DNA of 64,000 nt from Diogma glabrata (Eukaryota; Arthropoda; Insecta; Diptera; Cylindrotomidae): contig OY856188.1 in NCBI GenBank assembly GCA_963693315.1, positions 197,302,379-197,366,378 on the forward strand, read 5' to 3'. A program made the position numbers and the translations under genes. Within the stretch, counting starts at the first letter, position 1; every line of letters begins with the position of its first letter. Positions 1-13,200 of this stretch are shown here, piece by piece. Below the pieces are notes generated by a model. It ran no database searches. It was not told the origin of the DNA and was given only the letters and a program-made list of their open reading frames with translations.

Positions 1-39
1 AAAGCAGCAGGATCCCATCAAACATAAATTCTGCTGTAC

Positions 40-1480
40 GTGAAAAAGCAAAAAAAAATTTTAACCGAAATGGCAAACAGGAAGTTGGGATGCAGAACTG
101 TTGTGAACCGTACTAAATGGTTATGTATCAAGTTTCATCTAATTCGATTATCAGGTACAGATGTTATTGAGCTTTCAAAAAAACAGGTATATGGGACAGC
201 CCCCACTACTTTGTTCACTATCGCTCAAAAACTAATCAGTTTCTTGCCATACATAGTTGCATCTTTTTCGAAAGTGTCATCAAAATTTATTCACGAACGA
301 ATGCTGTTTGCTCCCAACAAACATTGAAATTGTGACACAGTAAACAGGTGTTCGGGAGGCCCCCCACCACTTACTTCAATATTGTCCAAAACTAATCAGT
401 TCTTTGTCATTTAAGTTTCCATCTTTTTCTAATTGTCACTAAAATAAATTAATGAATAAAGTCTGTATGCTCCCAACAAACTTTAAAACAAAGTGTGAAA
501 AGTCAGCATTTGTATGGTACTTTGATCAATGTGCCCCAAAAGATGATAATTATCTTCCCACACTAATTGAAACCTTTTCCATAAGTTTTATCATAATCAC
601 TTTGTTATTGTAGGTTGCAGTGTGCATAAAGACACTGAAAAAACTTCAAAAAAGTACAAAAAAAATTATTTACCGGAAGTGAAAAACCGGCAGTTGCTAT
701 GCAGAACTGTTGTGAACCGTACTAAATGCTTATGTGCCAAGTTTCATCCAATTCCATTATCAGGTGTACAAATGTTATTGAGCTTTCGAAAAAACAGGTG
801 CTCCGGGGACCCCACACCACTTTGGTCACTATCGCTCAAAAACTAATCAGTTCTTTGTCATACATGTTGGCATCTTTTTCCAAAGTGTCATCAAAATTCA
901 TTCACGAACGAATGTTTTATGCTCCCAACAAACATAAAAAACATTAGGTAAAAACCACCTGTTGTATGGTGGACCCCCCAACCCTTTATCTAATGTACTC
1001 CAAAAGCTGATAAAATCTTTCTCACGATACTTGAAAGCTTTTACCAACGTTTCATGAAAATCGATCGGTAATTGTTGGTTTCAGTAGGGATAAACACTTG
1101 AAAAAAAAAACATTTTAACCGGAAGTGACAAACCGGAAGTTGGTATGCATAAATATTGGAAACTGTGCTAAAACCTTATATACTAAGTTTCAATAAGATC
1201 ATAAGCCGGGATTAGAAGTTATTCAAGATTTAAACTTAGAGGTGTTTGGGAGACCCCCCGCCATTTTGTCCAAATTTAAAATGAATCCAGATCTTCCATT
1301 TACAAGTGAACCTGTATCATTAGCCAAATTTTCATCAAGATCCTATGCAGAAATGTCACCCGCACACCCACACACACACACACCGACCCACCGCCCACGC
1401 ACACACACCGACCCACCGCCCACGCACATACAGACGTACACCAAAATTTTTATTGGCTATTTAGATAGAGGATGGTCCAA
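40..1480. repeat. Three degenerate ~450-600 bp tandem units, unclassified
   Basis: Three diverged copies of one unit lie head to tail, from about 45, 650 and 1110. Shared landmarks include GCAGAACTGTTGTGAACCGT (100 and 700), ACTATCGCTCAAAAACTAAT (223 and 830), TTCACGAACGAATG (290 and 902) and GCTCCCAACAAAC. The third unit is the most diverged and runs into CA-rich DNA near 1360. CCGGAAGT occurs at each unit start. Reading frames through the region are short, so I treat it as a non-coding dispersed repeat rather than a gene. Confidence 0.7.
1368..1437. repeat. CA-rich minisatellite
   Basis: A unit of about 29 bp built of CACACACA, CCGACCCACC and GCCCACG is repeated about twice. It sits at the end of the third degenerate unit. 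A similar CACACACA plus CAGACAGACG block ends the repeat at 4310-4985, so the two probably belong to related repeat families. Confidence 0.75.
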
Positions 1481-1489
1481 AACAAAAGA

Positions 1490-2485
1490 AAAAACAAAAT
1501 TTGGGGTATGTAAGATTTTTTTTTTCGTGAAGTAAAAATATCAAAACAAGCTTCCGATTTTGAAAATCGATATCGGGAAGTTAAAAAAAAATGAAGATTC
1601 ATACTCCATCGTTATGAATTTAGAATAAATATTTCTTTGTTGTAAGAACATTGTAAAAACTGCACTTTTATGGTTTTCGTTTGTTTTTTCTATTTTTTTT
1701 TTCTGTTTATCTTAAATGCAATTTTTTGAAATATTTAGGTTAAGTTCACTGGGTTAATTGAATTATTTTAGCATCATTCTTTTTTATTCTAAACATCAAC
1801 ACTTGATCGATTTCAATCCAAAATATTTAATAGTATTTGTTGTTGTTAAAGTCTGAATACCAAAATCATTAACAAGCACGTCTCATATCGAGCATTTAAA
1901 TACAAATTCTAAATTGCTTTTCATTGAACTGAAAATATTTTAGTCGATAGAAAATGTTTAAACTTGTCATCTTCTACCTTATTTTAGAAATGCTAATAAC
2001 ATCTGAAATCTAAGCAATTTTAAAAAATTAATATAAATATTGGGATACACACTATATTTGTACATTATTTATTATATTCTGAAATCTGATTGAGTTAAAT
2101 CATTTTTAATTTTGTCAACTCAATTTGAAGAAATGATGCAAACAAGATTTTGTTGGAGCTCATACAATGTACACTATTATATCTAGATTAGTTGTCAAAT
2201 TTTAAAAGTTTTAAAAAGAACTGGTGGAAACCTATGTGGGTTTGTGCCAAGTATAATTTAGAAGAAAAACATGATAAAACAGAAGCGAAATTTGTCAGAC
2301 ATTAATAGGATTCATCGTCTAGTGATTCTCGATCTGGGATTTCGAAGAATTCCATTTTTTATGCAGAGCTGACGTCAAAATCCTGAAAACACGTGATGAA
2401 AACAATCTTTAACTTCAGGAAAAAACCGAGCGATAAATGAAAACAAGTGAACTGACCTGTTACTGCGAGGTATGCTTATAAAAGG
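1490..2485. other. AT-rich DNA without recognisable gene
   Basis: No frame of useful length, no splice-flanked exon and no terminal repeats were seen. Poly(T) runs near 1510 and 1680 are the only structure. Confidence 0.6.
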
Positions 2486-3187
<702 letters not shown>

Positions 3188-3651
3188 CAATACATATAAT
3201 ATGTAAATATCTCAATGCCTTTTTTCATTTAATCAAATATATATTTTGCCAATGTAATGGTCATTATAGCATTTTATAGAATGATTTACTGTCTCGAAGT
3301 TATTATTTGGCGCCGTCTGTTTTTTTCGTATTTCCTCTAAAAAAGTTACGTTCAGATATTGTCATTTTATATCTCTGATTGAACGAACTCAATTTTTAAT
3401 TTTATTTTACTTATGAATTTTTATTTTTTTTTTTCAGAAACAGAATCAATAAAATCTTTTGGGACGAGCTGGGTAGTATAGAAAGGTCACATAACTATCG
3501 TAACGTCAGATATAAAAAAATTCCATTATTTTGTTTGTATAAATTACAATATCTAGAAGCGAGTAACTTTTTTGGTTGGGTTTTAATTTCAAACTTTTTC
3601 AACTTTGTTTTAAGAAACTCTAATAATTCTTATTAACGTCAGACCATATTA

Positions 3652-3905
3652 AAATTAAAATGCAATATTTAAAAATATAATTTTTACTGTTTATTTTTAA
3701 TTTTTTATTAATAATAATATAAACTTCCTTATAGTAATAAATTGAATTCAAATTGTTACTATAAGGAAGTTTATATTATTATATTAATAAAAAATAAAAA
3801 ATTAAAAATAAATAGTAAAAAGTATATTTTTAAATATTGCATTTTAATTCAAAAGTGACAAAAGTACACAGTGAATAATATGGAAAACCATAATAACACA
3901 TATAG
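3652..3905. mobile_element. Palindrome derived from a Penelope-like element end
   Basis: Left arm about 3652-3744 and right arm about 3752-3848 are reverse complements around a centre near 3748. Landmarks are ATGCAATATTTAAAAATA on the left and TATTTTTAAATATTGCATTT on the right, with CTTCCTTATAGTAA in each arm. The same arm, plus the following ~60 bp (3840-3903), recurs inverted at the outer end of the Penelope-like element (11692-11835). I infer two inverted element ends with the interior lost. Confidence 0.65.
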
Positions 3906-4309
3906 TCATATTAAAATATAAAAACTGATATTATTTCGATAAATATGTGGGAATAATTCATATAATTTTGTTTATAGATGACCAAATAAACCTGACGCCA
4001 AATAATTAGAAAAAGCAATGGTTTTAGAAATTTGTTTTTCAAAGTCACAAAAAAGAGATTGAAAAGATATGGTTTTACCATCACCTATCCGCTAAAAAAT
4101 ACATATGTATTATGATTCTTGTTTTTAGGTGTCAAGTAAAAAAAAGTAATACCATTTAAATAATGGAGTCATTAATAACACAAAACAAAATTTTAGAAAG
4201 CGAAACATACTCAGGCAATCATTCTGTATTCAACATTCGTTATCATTTCGGGGTGTTGATTCGTCCTACAGAAAAAATTATGGCAATTGGCAAAATTGTG
4301 AAACGTTAA

Positions 4310-4985
4310 GTGAAAAGTGTTTTAAAGGAACTGGTCTAGCTCTTTTAAGTGAAAAAAAAACGGTGGAAGTGAAGGCGTGTGTAAATCGCTACTAATGGTC
4401 ACACACCATACTAATTGGTTTTGAGTCTACCAAACTGGTGGAAAATTACCACAGTAAAAAACAACCAAAAGATAACCACCACCCTTTATAGTTCTTCCAA
4501 AAAATTCCCGGAAAGCTCCATTTTCGTATAAATCTTCTATATGTGGTTCTATAAGCAATATCCCAAAAGCCCTCATCGATACATGTGCCGCTAAAAATGT
4601 TACTGGTCCAAGGTCCAAGGATACAAAAAATGTTTTTTTTGCAAAAATCTTTGTAACAGTGACTTTTATCGAAAAATAGATATCAAATTCATCAAATTTG
4701 GCTTCAATAGGCCAAGTAGTATCTGAGATATTTTTTCCACAAACACACACATACAAATTTTTGGATCCCCGATATATCGGGTTATAATTGACCTAGGGAT
4801 CTGAAAACCAACTCCAATGAATGATTGTCCTAAGAACCTGTAACCTGTGTACCAAATTTGGAGTCAATTTGTCAAGTGGTTTCTAAGATATCTTGTCCAC
4901 AGACAGACGTTTGCCTGTCACACACACGGACGGGATTGCAATCGCATAAACTATCGCTGTAACTTGCGATAGTTAATAAAAGGGT
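4310..4985. repeat. Unclassified dispersed repeat
   Basis: The stretch contains a CGGAAGTGAAG motif, a CACACACACAT block at 4742, a CAGACAGACGTTTG block near 4900, and ends with ATCGCTGTAACTTGCGAT, a short inverted repeat. The style matches the degenerate units at 40-1480. The longest minus-strand frame (4427-4756) matches no family I know. Confidence 0.45.
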
Positions 4986-5379
4986 AGGTGAAAAATTGCT
5001 TATGCTGCTCTTGCCAATTTTATTTGTGTTGTATACTTTTAAGATTCCTTATTTTTTAAATATAACTGTATTGGTGAGGCTGCAAAGTCTCATACGACCG
5101 ATCAATGATTATCGACCTAAAATTTGAAATGAATATAAAATTTGTCAATACTCAATATAGTAAGATACAACAATGCAAATAAAACTGGTTTCATTTTTCT
5201 CAGAGAACTCTGGTGTGAGGCCGCTCAAATATTTTCATTTTTTATCGGGTCAAGTAAGACATTAGATGATAAAGGATATCAGTTGCTTGCATTATGTAAA
5301 AAGAAAATTTGTTATATTTTCTACCTAACCATTTTCTTTCTACCTGGACCAAAAACTATATAGCACCATGTTGCCAAGC

Positions 5380-6650
5380 GTCAAATCAACACACAAACAC
5401 AAGCTCGCACCAGAATACAATGCGAATGAACACAGCCGGAAACCCCAAGTGATGTGAAAATAATGCAACTAAATTGTATCGTTCTCATAAACAAAATCGA
5501 TGATATCATCAACTATACAAAAAACCAAATTAAATGTTCGATTTAAGATTGAATAGAATATAAGACTGGATAGAGGGAAGGACAGAGGTGGTGAGTCATC
5601 ATTCACGAAACCGTTATCTACCGTACAACCACATTTCCAGCAACTGATAAACACATAGAACAATTGGGTATCATAATAAAATCAAGAAATACGGAGATAA
5701 ATCTAGTCAATATGTATATTATAACAGTAAGCAGTTGTGATACAGGTTATGCACCGTCCATAGGACATTTATTTTATACCAAAGACTGTCTAATTCTCGG
5801 CGATGTGAATGGACACCACGATCTTTGGCACTCACACCTGAACACCGATTTAAGAGGTGAAAACATTGCTGAAGTAGTATATAGTAATGGTAATAGTAAT
5901 GGAAAATAAACGTAGCAAATGGAGAGATCCAGGAAGTAAGTCAAACTTTGGCACAAATAAAAGTCTTTAGAAGCTGATTAAGGGTCTAACTTATCCGCGT
6001 CAAACCGGTAACAACTGCATGATCTCCTTCGATAATATCCCAACCAAAAACTACAGGAAATGCGCAACAAAATTCAACACGCAGTTTACAGAAAAGCAAA
6101 GTAAACATGAAAAGGAAACTAGGTCAGTATTAAGACATCTGCGCAAACTTCCTACTAAAAATTTCGAGGATATCACATTTTCTGAAGATGTTGAAAACGC
6201 AATAAAGAAATCCAAACCCTCTAAAGCTATTGGACCAGACGGCATCTCAGCCATCATGCTCCAACACATTGGATCCAAAGCGTAGAACTTTCACACTACC
6301 ATACTCAACATATCTCTAAATACGTTCCAGAGCCAAAAAAAAAAGAAAACGGCAGAATTAACCCCATCTTGAAACCTGGCAAGCCTGAAGAAAAGCGATA
6401 GGGTGGTTGCAAAATTGATTGAAGCTACTTCTGCTACCTCGGTTAACTGGATCTTGCAAATTGGCGTCATATCAACATGGCTTTAGGACAGCAAGTACAA
6501 CCACCGCTCTTCACAGAATTCAAAACCAAAGAAATGGTGGTCTAAACCAAAAACAACCCTTTGCTAGAACAATTTTAGTTGCATTTGACTTATCAAAAGC
6601 TTTGGACACAGTGTCACACCCTGCACTACTGAATGATATGAGCAGGTGAA
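5380..6650 (+). pseudogene. LOA/jockey-type non-LTR retrotransposon, copy A, ORF2 remnant
   Basis: Non-LTR retrotransposons of this group encode an APE-type endonuclease and a reverse transcriptase used for target-primed insertion. At 5664-5909 the endonuclease core is readable, including LILGDVNGHHDLWHSH. An internal deletion then joins it to the pre-RT linker near 5915, and 6019-6285 holds the start of the RT palm with SKAIGPDGISAIML. At 6419-6645 the frame continues through RT motifs with AFDLSKALDTVSH, after which homology stops. Several frameshifts and the deletion make this copy dead. Copies B to D and the fragment at 51376-52060 are the same family. The LOA label is by resemblance; the jockey clade is the alternative. 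Confidence 0.85.
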
Positions 6651-8114
6651 CATATCAACATATTGTACAACCGTAAGCTCCGCCTACTTAAAATCATAAC
6701 GTTTTGATTTTACTCCAACCGATTCGACAACCGTCAAATTGGTTGATAAACTTCACTATACACGATTAAATTTCCTATCAACACAACCAAGTTATAAACC
6801 ATGTTGTATAGTGTATGAGCTGCATAAAATTCGAAAAGGACTTTTAAACTCAATACTCTATAACTATACGTTTGAGAAGAGATATTAGGTTTAAAAACTA
6901 AACGAATGTGCATTTATATCATTTCAATAGTTACAGAATGATATTAAAACTTGTTCCTGTACAACAATTGTACAACTTTTTAATTGAAACTATATATAAT
7001 AGCTTTAACCCTTTGCTTAACTTTATATTTTAATAAACTAAAAATTAAATTAAAGCTGTCAAGTTTATGGCAAAACAGATCTTTTTTATATATATAATCT
7101 TTTCAAAAATTTAATCAAACAAAACCTATTTTATTTTATATAGTTTTAGGGTTGCCAGATTTAATTTTTTTATGGATAAAAACAGAAGAAAGCAAGCAAA
7201 AATAAGATCGAAAAGGATTAAGAATGAATTAAGTGGAGTTGAAATAGAAAAAAAAAAATAACAAAAAGTATAATATGTATGTAGAAAGACAAAATCGGAA
7301 AAAAATTAATTGATGTATCCAATCAACAAAATTTGAATTGGTTATTGATTTTTTAATTTAATTGATTATCTGATGATGTAGCGCAGGATATAACTTATTT
7401 GGGTTGAATGAAAAAAAAATTAATGAATGTATGTATATACGATACAATGAGAGGGATTAGAAAAATATTTTGAAAAGCTAAAACGATAAATATAAACATT
7501 TTTATTGCTATGCTAAATTGAAATTAAGCTCATCTGGTTCGAAAAAATTTTAATTTGAAAGTCTTTAAATTAAATTGTTGGAACAGTTAAATTGCTTTGG
7601 TTTTTTGGGATTAAAGTATACAATGTTTTTATATGAAAATTTTAAAGTTTTAATGACGTGCTTTAAAAAATATATAAGTAACAAGTACGACATTGGCAAG
7701 TAAGGCCGTGAATAGAAAAATCAAACCAAAGCGAAACAACTTGGGTAGAATGCTTTTTAAAACTTTTGTTAAAAAGAAAAATAATAATGATTAACATTAT
7801 ACTGCTATTAGAATAGTATTTTATTTTGTTTCTTTTTATTCGATCCATCGGTCAAACTATTGCACCTCCAAGACGATAATTGGCGACGTACAAAAATCAA
7901 GAATCTAATATAAGAAACTAAGAATCTAAAAATTAAAAAAAAAGGATTCAAAATCAATCATCACATTTAGAGAATAAAGGAATCAGAGTCAAGATTCAAC
8001 TTAAAGAACAAGAATTAAAATTTGCCAATCAAAACTCAAGATTTAAATTTCAAAAGCTACAAAATTAGAAATGAGCAATAAAAAAAAATTTTAAAAAACG
8101 CAATTTTATGAAAA
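6651..8114. other. AT-rich DNA, no gene seen
   Basis: Only short frames occur, without recognisable motifs. No terminal repeats or target duplications were found. Confidence 0.55.
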
Positions 8115-8792
8115 CGAACTAAAAACTAAAAACTAAATTTTGCATTGAAACCAGACGATGTTTCAAAGAAACAAAGGTTATGTTCAAACGTTAAATCTTT
8201 TAGTAATAACTATGTTTGCTTTCAAACTGTAATAAAGAAATAAATATTTAAATATCTTTTTAAACAATTTAACACAGATGACAAAATTAGATGTACAGAC
8301 TAGAATACTATTTAACTAGAAGTTTTGTTAGATAAATAATTTTCCGTTACAGTTTTTTACAAAAAATAAAAGTGGCAGTCAGTGTATTGAACGTATTAAC
8401 ATCACATTTATTATAAGTAATTTATAATACATTAAAATAGTTGAATAAAGTTTTAGTATTTATACTTATTACTTAATTAAGATTTAGAATTAGCACATTT
8501 TCTACATATTTATTGCCCTTCTATATTGACTACGCCACCCACTTTTATTTTTTGTAAAAAACTGTAATGGAAAATTATTTATCTAACAAAACTTCTAGTT
8601 AAATAGTATTCTAGTCTGTACATCTAATTTTACCATCTGTGTTAAATTGTTTAAAAAGATATTTAAATATTTATTTCTTTATTACAGTTTGAAAGCAAAC
8701 ATAGTTATTACTAAAAGATTTAACGTTTGAACATAACCTTTGTTTCTTTGGAACATCGTCTGGTGTCAATGCAAAATTTATTTTTTAGTTCG
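8115..8792. repeat. Long inverted repeat, ~255 bp arms, 163 bp loop
   Basis: Left arm 8115-8375 and right arm 8539-8792 are near-perfect reverse complements. Landmarks are CCAGACGATGTTTC near 8151 against GAAACATCGTCTGG-type sequence near 8750, and TTTTTTACAAAAAATAAAAG near 8353 against its complement near 8542. The loop, about 8376-8538, has no coding potential. It may be a foldback or MITE-type element or the result of an inverted duplication. I did not find a clear target duplication. Confidence 0.85.
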
Positions 8793-9825
8793 ATTTCAAT
8801 AAAAGTGTGTTTTTAAAAATTATTTTTTGTTTTATAGTTTTTAGCGATATACATTTTTAGGGTCAGTTTTTTGAGTTTTATTTTACCTAAAAATAAGCTT
8901 ACCACTTTAATATCACAGTAAATACATCTTAAGTAAAACTTAAGTAAACTTACCTAATATTTTATTTTTTTTTCAAATTTAATAAATTCTTATAAAAAAT
9001 GCCATATTCGTTTTACTGCATAAACACAAACAACAAACGATATATGAACATAAGCGGTATTTGTGGAACTTGTTAGTGCAATAATTGATTGCACTATTAC
9101 AATTGAATTTCTGTATATACAGTACAAAATTTTAGTACGTTACTCATTGTTTACGTTTTTTACTCGTTGTTTACGTTCTTTACTCTATGTTTTTTAGTTT
9201 TATTATTACATATGAGATGGCGTTTTTATTTTCAGAAATTTTACATTAGCTGGTATTAAACGATTTAAGTTTGTTTTTAATAAATTTATTACTACATATA
9301 CATCAAGCATAATATAAAACATGTTATTATTTAGGTCACAAAACTAAATAAAATTGTTTGAGTTTTCAAACATATAGTTGTATGGAAATTGTTTACAATT
9401 TCCGTGTACTTTTATACTTGAAAACTATACTTAAGAAGACTAATTATGTTTGATATTTAGTCAATAATACTAATTTATAAACAAATTAAAGTTGTTTAAT
9501 TGTAACCTATGTAATTTTTTTTATTTATTTCTTATCTGTACCGGGTTTCCAATATAAACCGGAACATCAAATTCTTTTATAGAAATATCAAAACCGTCAC
9601 TATATTCTAGCCTCATTGTATGCAAAATACAATACATATGCAAAATACAATACATATGCAAAATACAATGAACCTTTCATATGCTGAACCTCTAAATTTG
9701 TTTAATATCGTATATTGTTTATGGTTTTTCTGTGCAAAAAAACAATCTAGCTTAGGATATAGAGGGTTTTGACATACACAATAAACATTTTCTTTCGACT
9801 TGCTGCAGCGCATTCTATTAACTGA
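8793..9825. other. AT-rich DNA with a short tandem repeat
   Basis: No gene seen. Around 9617-9672 an ~18 bp unit (GCAAAATACAATACATAT) occurs about three times. The minus-strand frame through it is repeat-derived at one end and matches nothing known. Confidence 0.55.
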
Positions 9826-9827
9826 TA

Positions 9828-10488
9828 CACAGTTAAAAAAAAATTGAATATGTAATGCAAATTGCTACACATATAGCCTACGGAAGTTTCTATTACAAAA
9901 CAATACAAAGCTTGCTATATAAAGTTAAACTAATGCTCTTTAGATCAATATGTAACAGAGTACTTGGAGTAAAATATAAAGCTAGATGTTTAAAAATGTT
10001 TGCTATTTGCATTAAATAAATTTCGCGCAACAATTTTTTTAGTATGACATTTTAATGCAAATTACATCATAATTTCGAGTTACTTTGATTATTACGCACC
10101 TGCCTAAATTAATCAAATTAAAATAAAAAAATGACAACGGAAAAAATTAAAACATACATGCCACCTTAATCACTATTATTATAGACTTTCAGCTGAGAAG
10201 CGATAACTAAAACTTACATGAAACGATTTTAACTATATATTTTTAAAATGGATAATGCTCTAGTGAATTTTGAAATTTCATTAATGTATTAAATTGTAGC
10301 AAGGTGCATTAAAACTTTTAGCTGTTCTTTAGAAATAAATTATGATGCAAGAGTTGTTTTAAATTTTATATAAATGCATTGAAATTAGGTTTAATGCAAC
10401 ATTTACTTTACAATTCAATAATAACCTGCAACGCATAGCTCCTATTGCAAGACTTGCTTTAAATATTGCAGTTACTTTTTCAACTGTG
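9828..10488. mobile_element. TA-flanked MITE, probably Tc1/mariner-type
   Basis: The element begins CACAGTTAAAAAAAAATTG and ends with the inverse form CTTTTTCAACTGTG. Each end is bounded by TA (9826-9827 and 10489-10490), which is the target duplication of the Tc1/mariner superfamily. The ~660 bp interior has no long frame, so it would be non-autonomous. Confidence 0.6.
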
Positions 10489-10490
10489 TA

Positions 10491-11220
10491 TAAATAACTA
10501 TTTTATGGAAACGAATCATGAATAAAATTAAAGCTTAATAAAAACTACAACAAAATGTCAAATTTTGATTTTTTTATATGCATTATTTTTAATATAAGGT
10601 CGTTTTTCCATATAAAAATGATACAAACGTGTATGATATCCATGATTATAATGATATACACAGTATTACCAAAATGCCTACGCTCAAAATGGGTCAACCA
10701 GATTATGATTATTTCAGTGCAATTGTTAAAGCTTTTATAGAATGAAGAAAAATTTGATTTTTTTTCAGTTTTATGAAGTTTTTTACTTTAAAACTTTTAG
10801 AAATACGTACTGAGTGCTTCGACAAACTTGTCTTTTAAATTTGGGATCAATCACATAATGGCAAGTTACTGTAAAATGGATCACAAAATTCACCCCAACA
10901 CAGCTGTCATAAGTCAAGTTAAATAAAAGTGTGTTATAAAAACAATTTTAGTACAGTTAGTTTAGTACTATAAATTAATAAAATAATGTGTTGGAGCAAC
11001 TATACATTACATTTTTAGAAAATATATTTAGATAATGGGTGCGTTATATTAAATCATATATATATTACACAAAAAACGAAAAAGCGTAGCCATACCATAG
11101 GAAAGAAGACTAAAGAGTATACGGTAAGGAAAGAAGAAAAATAAAAAACGAAACATAATAGTACATTATGATGCAAGGACATAAAGCTAAAGATTTTGGA
11201 CGTATGTGGAGTTTGCAAAT
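10491..11220. other. AT-rich DNA, no gene seen
   Basis: No supported reading frame or repeat boundary was found. Confidence 0.5.
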
Positions 11221-11261
11221 CGAGGCGCTAGCCGAGATTTGCACCCACATTAAGTCCAAAA

Positions 11262-11622
11262 TACCCAGGTAAGCAGAGAGGATTGTGTTGACATTGAGCC
11301 AATCTTGTTTTAAGGTTGAACAATGTTGGGACAAGCTTTAAAATAAACTTGGTTGAATGTTGTTTTAACCTTAAATGATAACCACGTACCATTATTATTT
11401 TTAGACATTGGAACAATATTTAAATACAATGCTGGCCCAATACTACCCAGGTAAGGACAAAGGATTGTTTTTACATTGAGCCATGCTTGTTTTAAGGTTG
11501 AACAACGTTGAGACAAGCTTTAAAATAAAATTGGTTGAATGTTGTTTTAACCTTAAATGATAACCACGTACCATTATTATTTGTACACATTGGATTAATA
11601 TTTAAATACAATGTTGGACCAA
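11262..11622. repeat. Two tandem ~182 bp units starting TACCCAGG
   Basis: Unit 1 starts with TACCCAGG at 11262 and unit 2 with the same octamer at 11444. Both carry TTTTAAGGTTGAACAA and CCTTAAATGATAACCACGTA. Minus-strand frames repeat the same peptide in each unit because of the tandem structure, so they are not evidence of genes. The inverse octamer CCTGGGTA at 14153-14160 closes the satellite-like stretch on the other side of the Penelope insertion. Confidence 0.75.
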
Positions 11623-12513
11623 TTCTAAAACAAATAAATCGAATTTCATAGCTTTTTAATTTCTTTTGCAATGTATAATTCATTATATGTGTTGTTATGG
11701 TTTTCCATATTATTCACTGTTTGTGTGCTTTTGTCACTTTTGAATTAAAATGCAATATTTAAAAATATGCTTTTTTAATATGTTCATTTTCAATTTTAAA
11801 TTTTATTAATAATCATATAAACTTCCTTATAGTAACAATTTGAATTTGATTTTTTATTTTAATGAATATCGATTTCGACTTACGTCATCCTCAGTTCTTA
11901 AATTATATTTACAATCTTTGCTTAAACTAATGTCTTATATATATACTATTTCAACTGCTATTTTTTATTATTATGTCATATATTTTATTAGTTTTAGTGT
12001 TGCTTTCATCATTTAAAATATTGTTATTGTTTTTATGTTTATATATTTCTATTTCTTCCTATCTATATAGATGTTGTCCTTTTCTTTTTTTATGTAATAT
12101 TGTTAAATTTGTGTTGATATTGGTATATTTGTGTTTTTCTATTTTTAAGTGTTGGGCATATCTGGATTTTGGATCACTTTTATTAATTTTACTGGTGTGT
12201 TCAATAAATCTTTTTGTGAAGGACCGCCCCGTTTGACCTATATAAAATTTACTGCAGTCATCACAGGCAATTTTATAAACACCTGTATCTAAGGTTTGGG
12301 TTTTTTGGTTTATAGGTAATTTAGTATTTTATTTTTGTTTTTTGTAAGCTGCAATATATCCATATATTTTTAAAGTTTTTTGCATTATTTTGAAGGTTGT
12401 TTCATTATATGTTACGCCTATGTATTTTTTGCCTGCTAAGTTTTCTTTATTCCTCAGTGTTGTTAGGGTTTGCAAATTTTTCTTGTTTTTATGTTTTCTA
12501 TTTAATGTGTCAA

Positions 12514-12744
12514 TTATTTCGTTTTATATTCGTTTTTACTGGCTATGTATTTTATATTATTTAATTCGTCTTGATAATTTTCTGCATTCATTGGTACATT
12601 GTTCAATCTATTGATCATGTGGTTGTATGCAGCTAGTTTATGTTGGAATGGATGATGTGATTTAATATTTATTGTTTGATCCGTTTGGATTGGTTTTCGG
12701 ATGAAATAATAAATGGAATCAGTAAAGAATGATACGGAAAGCAC
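12514..12744 (-). pseudogene. Penelope-like RT C-terminal fragment
   Basis: A 76-codon frame holds the thumb/linker part of a Penelope-type reverse transcriptase: RKPIQTDQTINIKSHHPF followed by KLAAYNHMINRLNNVPM. The catalytic palm (YADD-type motif) is not present upstream. The next segment on this strand is the GIY-YIG domain, in a different frame. Confidence 0.8.
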
Positions 12745-12925
12745 GATAAAAAAGAAAAGTGAAATAAAAAATTGAAATTAAAAAAGTTAAAAGAATCAAA
12801 ACTAATAGAAATGGGAACTCATCATATTAACATAATAAATCAATACAGACCGCCACAATATTGCAACTTACAAAAACAAAAATAAAATAGAAAATTACCT
12901 AAAAACCAAAAAACCCAAACCTTAG

Positions 12926-13200
12926 ACACAGATGTTTATAAAATTGCCTGTGATGACTGTAGTAAATTTTATATAGGTCAAACGGGCGGTCCTTCACAAA
13001 AAGATTTATTGAACACACCAGTGAAATTAATAAAAGTGTTCCAAAATCCAGATATGCCCAACATTTGAAAATAGAAAAACACAAATATACCAATATCAAC
13101 ACAAATTCAACCATATTACATAAAAAAGAAAAGGACAACATCTATATAGATAGGAAGAAATAGAAATATATAAACATAAAAACAATAACAACATTTTAAA
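12926..13200 (+). pseudogene. Penelope GIY-YIG endonuclease fragment in the inverted right arm
   Basis: The plus strand from about 12926 reads VYKIACDDCSKFYIGQTG, the GIY-YIG signature with the CxxC pair typical of Penelope elements. A one-base frame change follows within the GGGCGGTCC stretch at about 12984, after which the expected R and E region (RFIEHT, YAQHLK) is readable in the next frame. The left arm carries the same segment on the minus strand with its own frame break. Confidence 0.8.

Noticed and set aside
3300..4010. TTATTTGGCGCC at 3304 and the inverse GGCGTCAGG-like motif near 4000 as transposon ends
   Set aside because: Similarity is only ~10 bp with no flanking duplication.
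11110..11683. Four similar minus-strand frames resembling a small protein family
   Set aside because: The similarity comes from the two tandem ~182 bp DNA units; no start context, conservation or motif supports translation.
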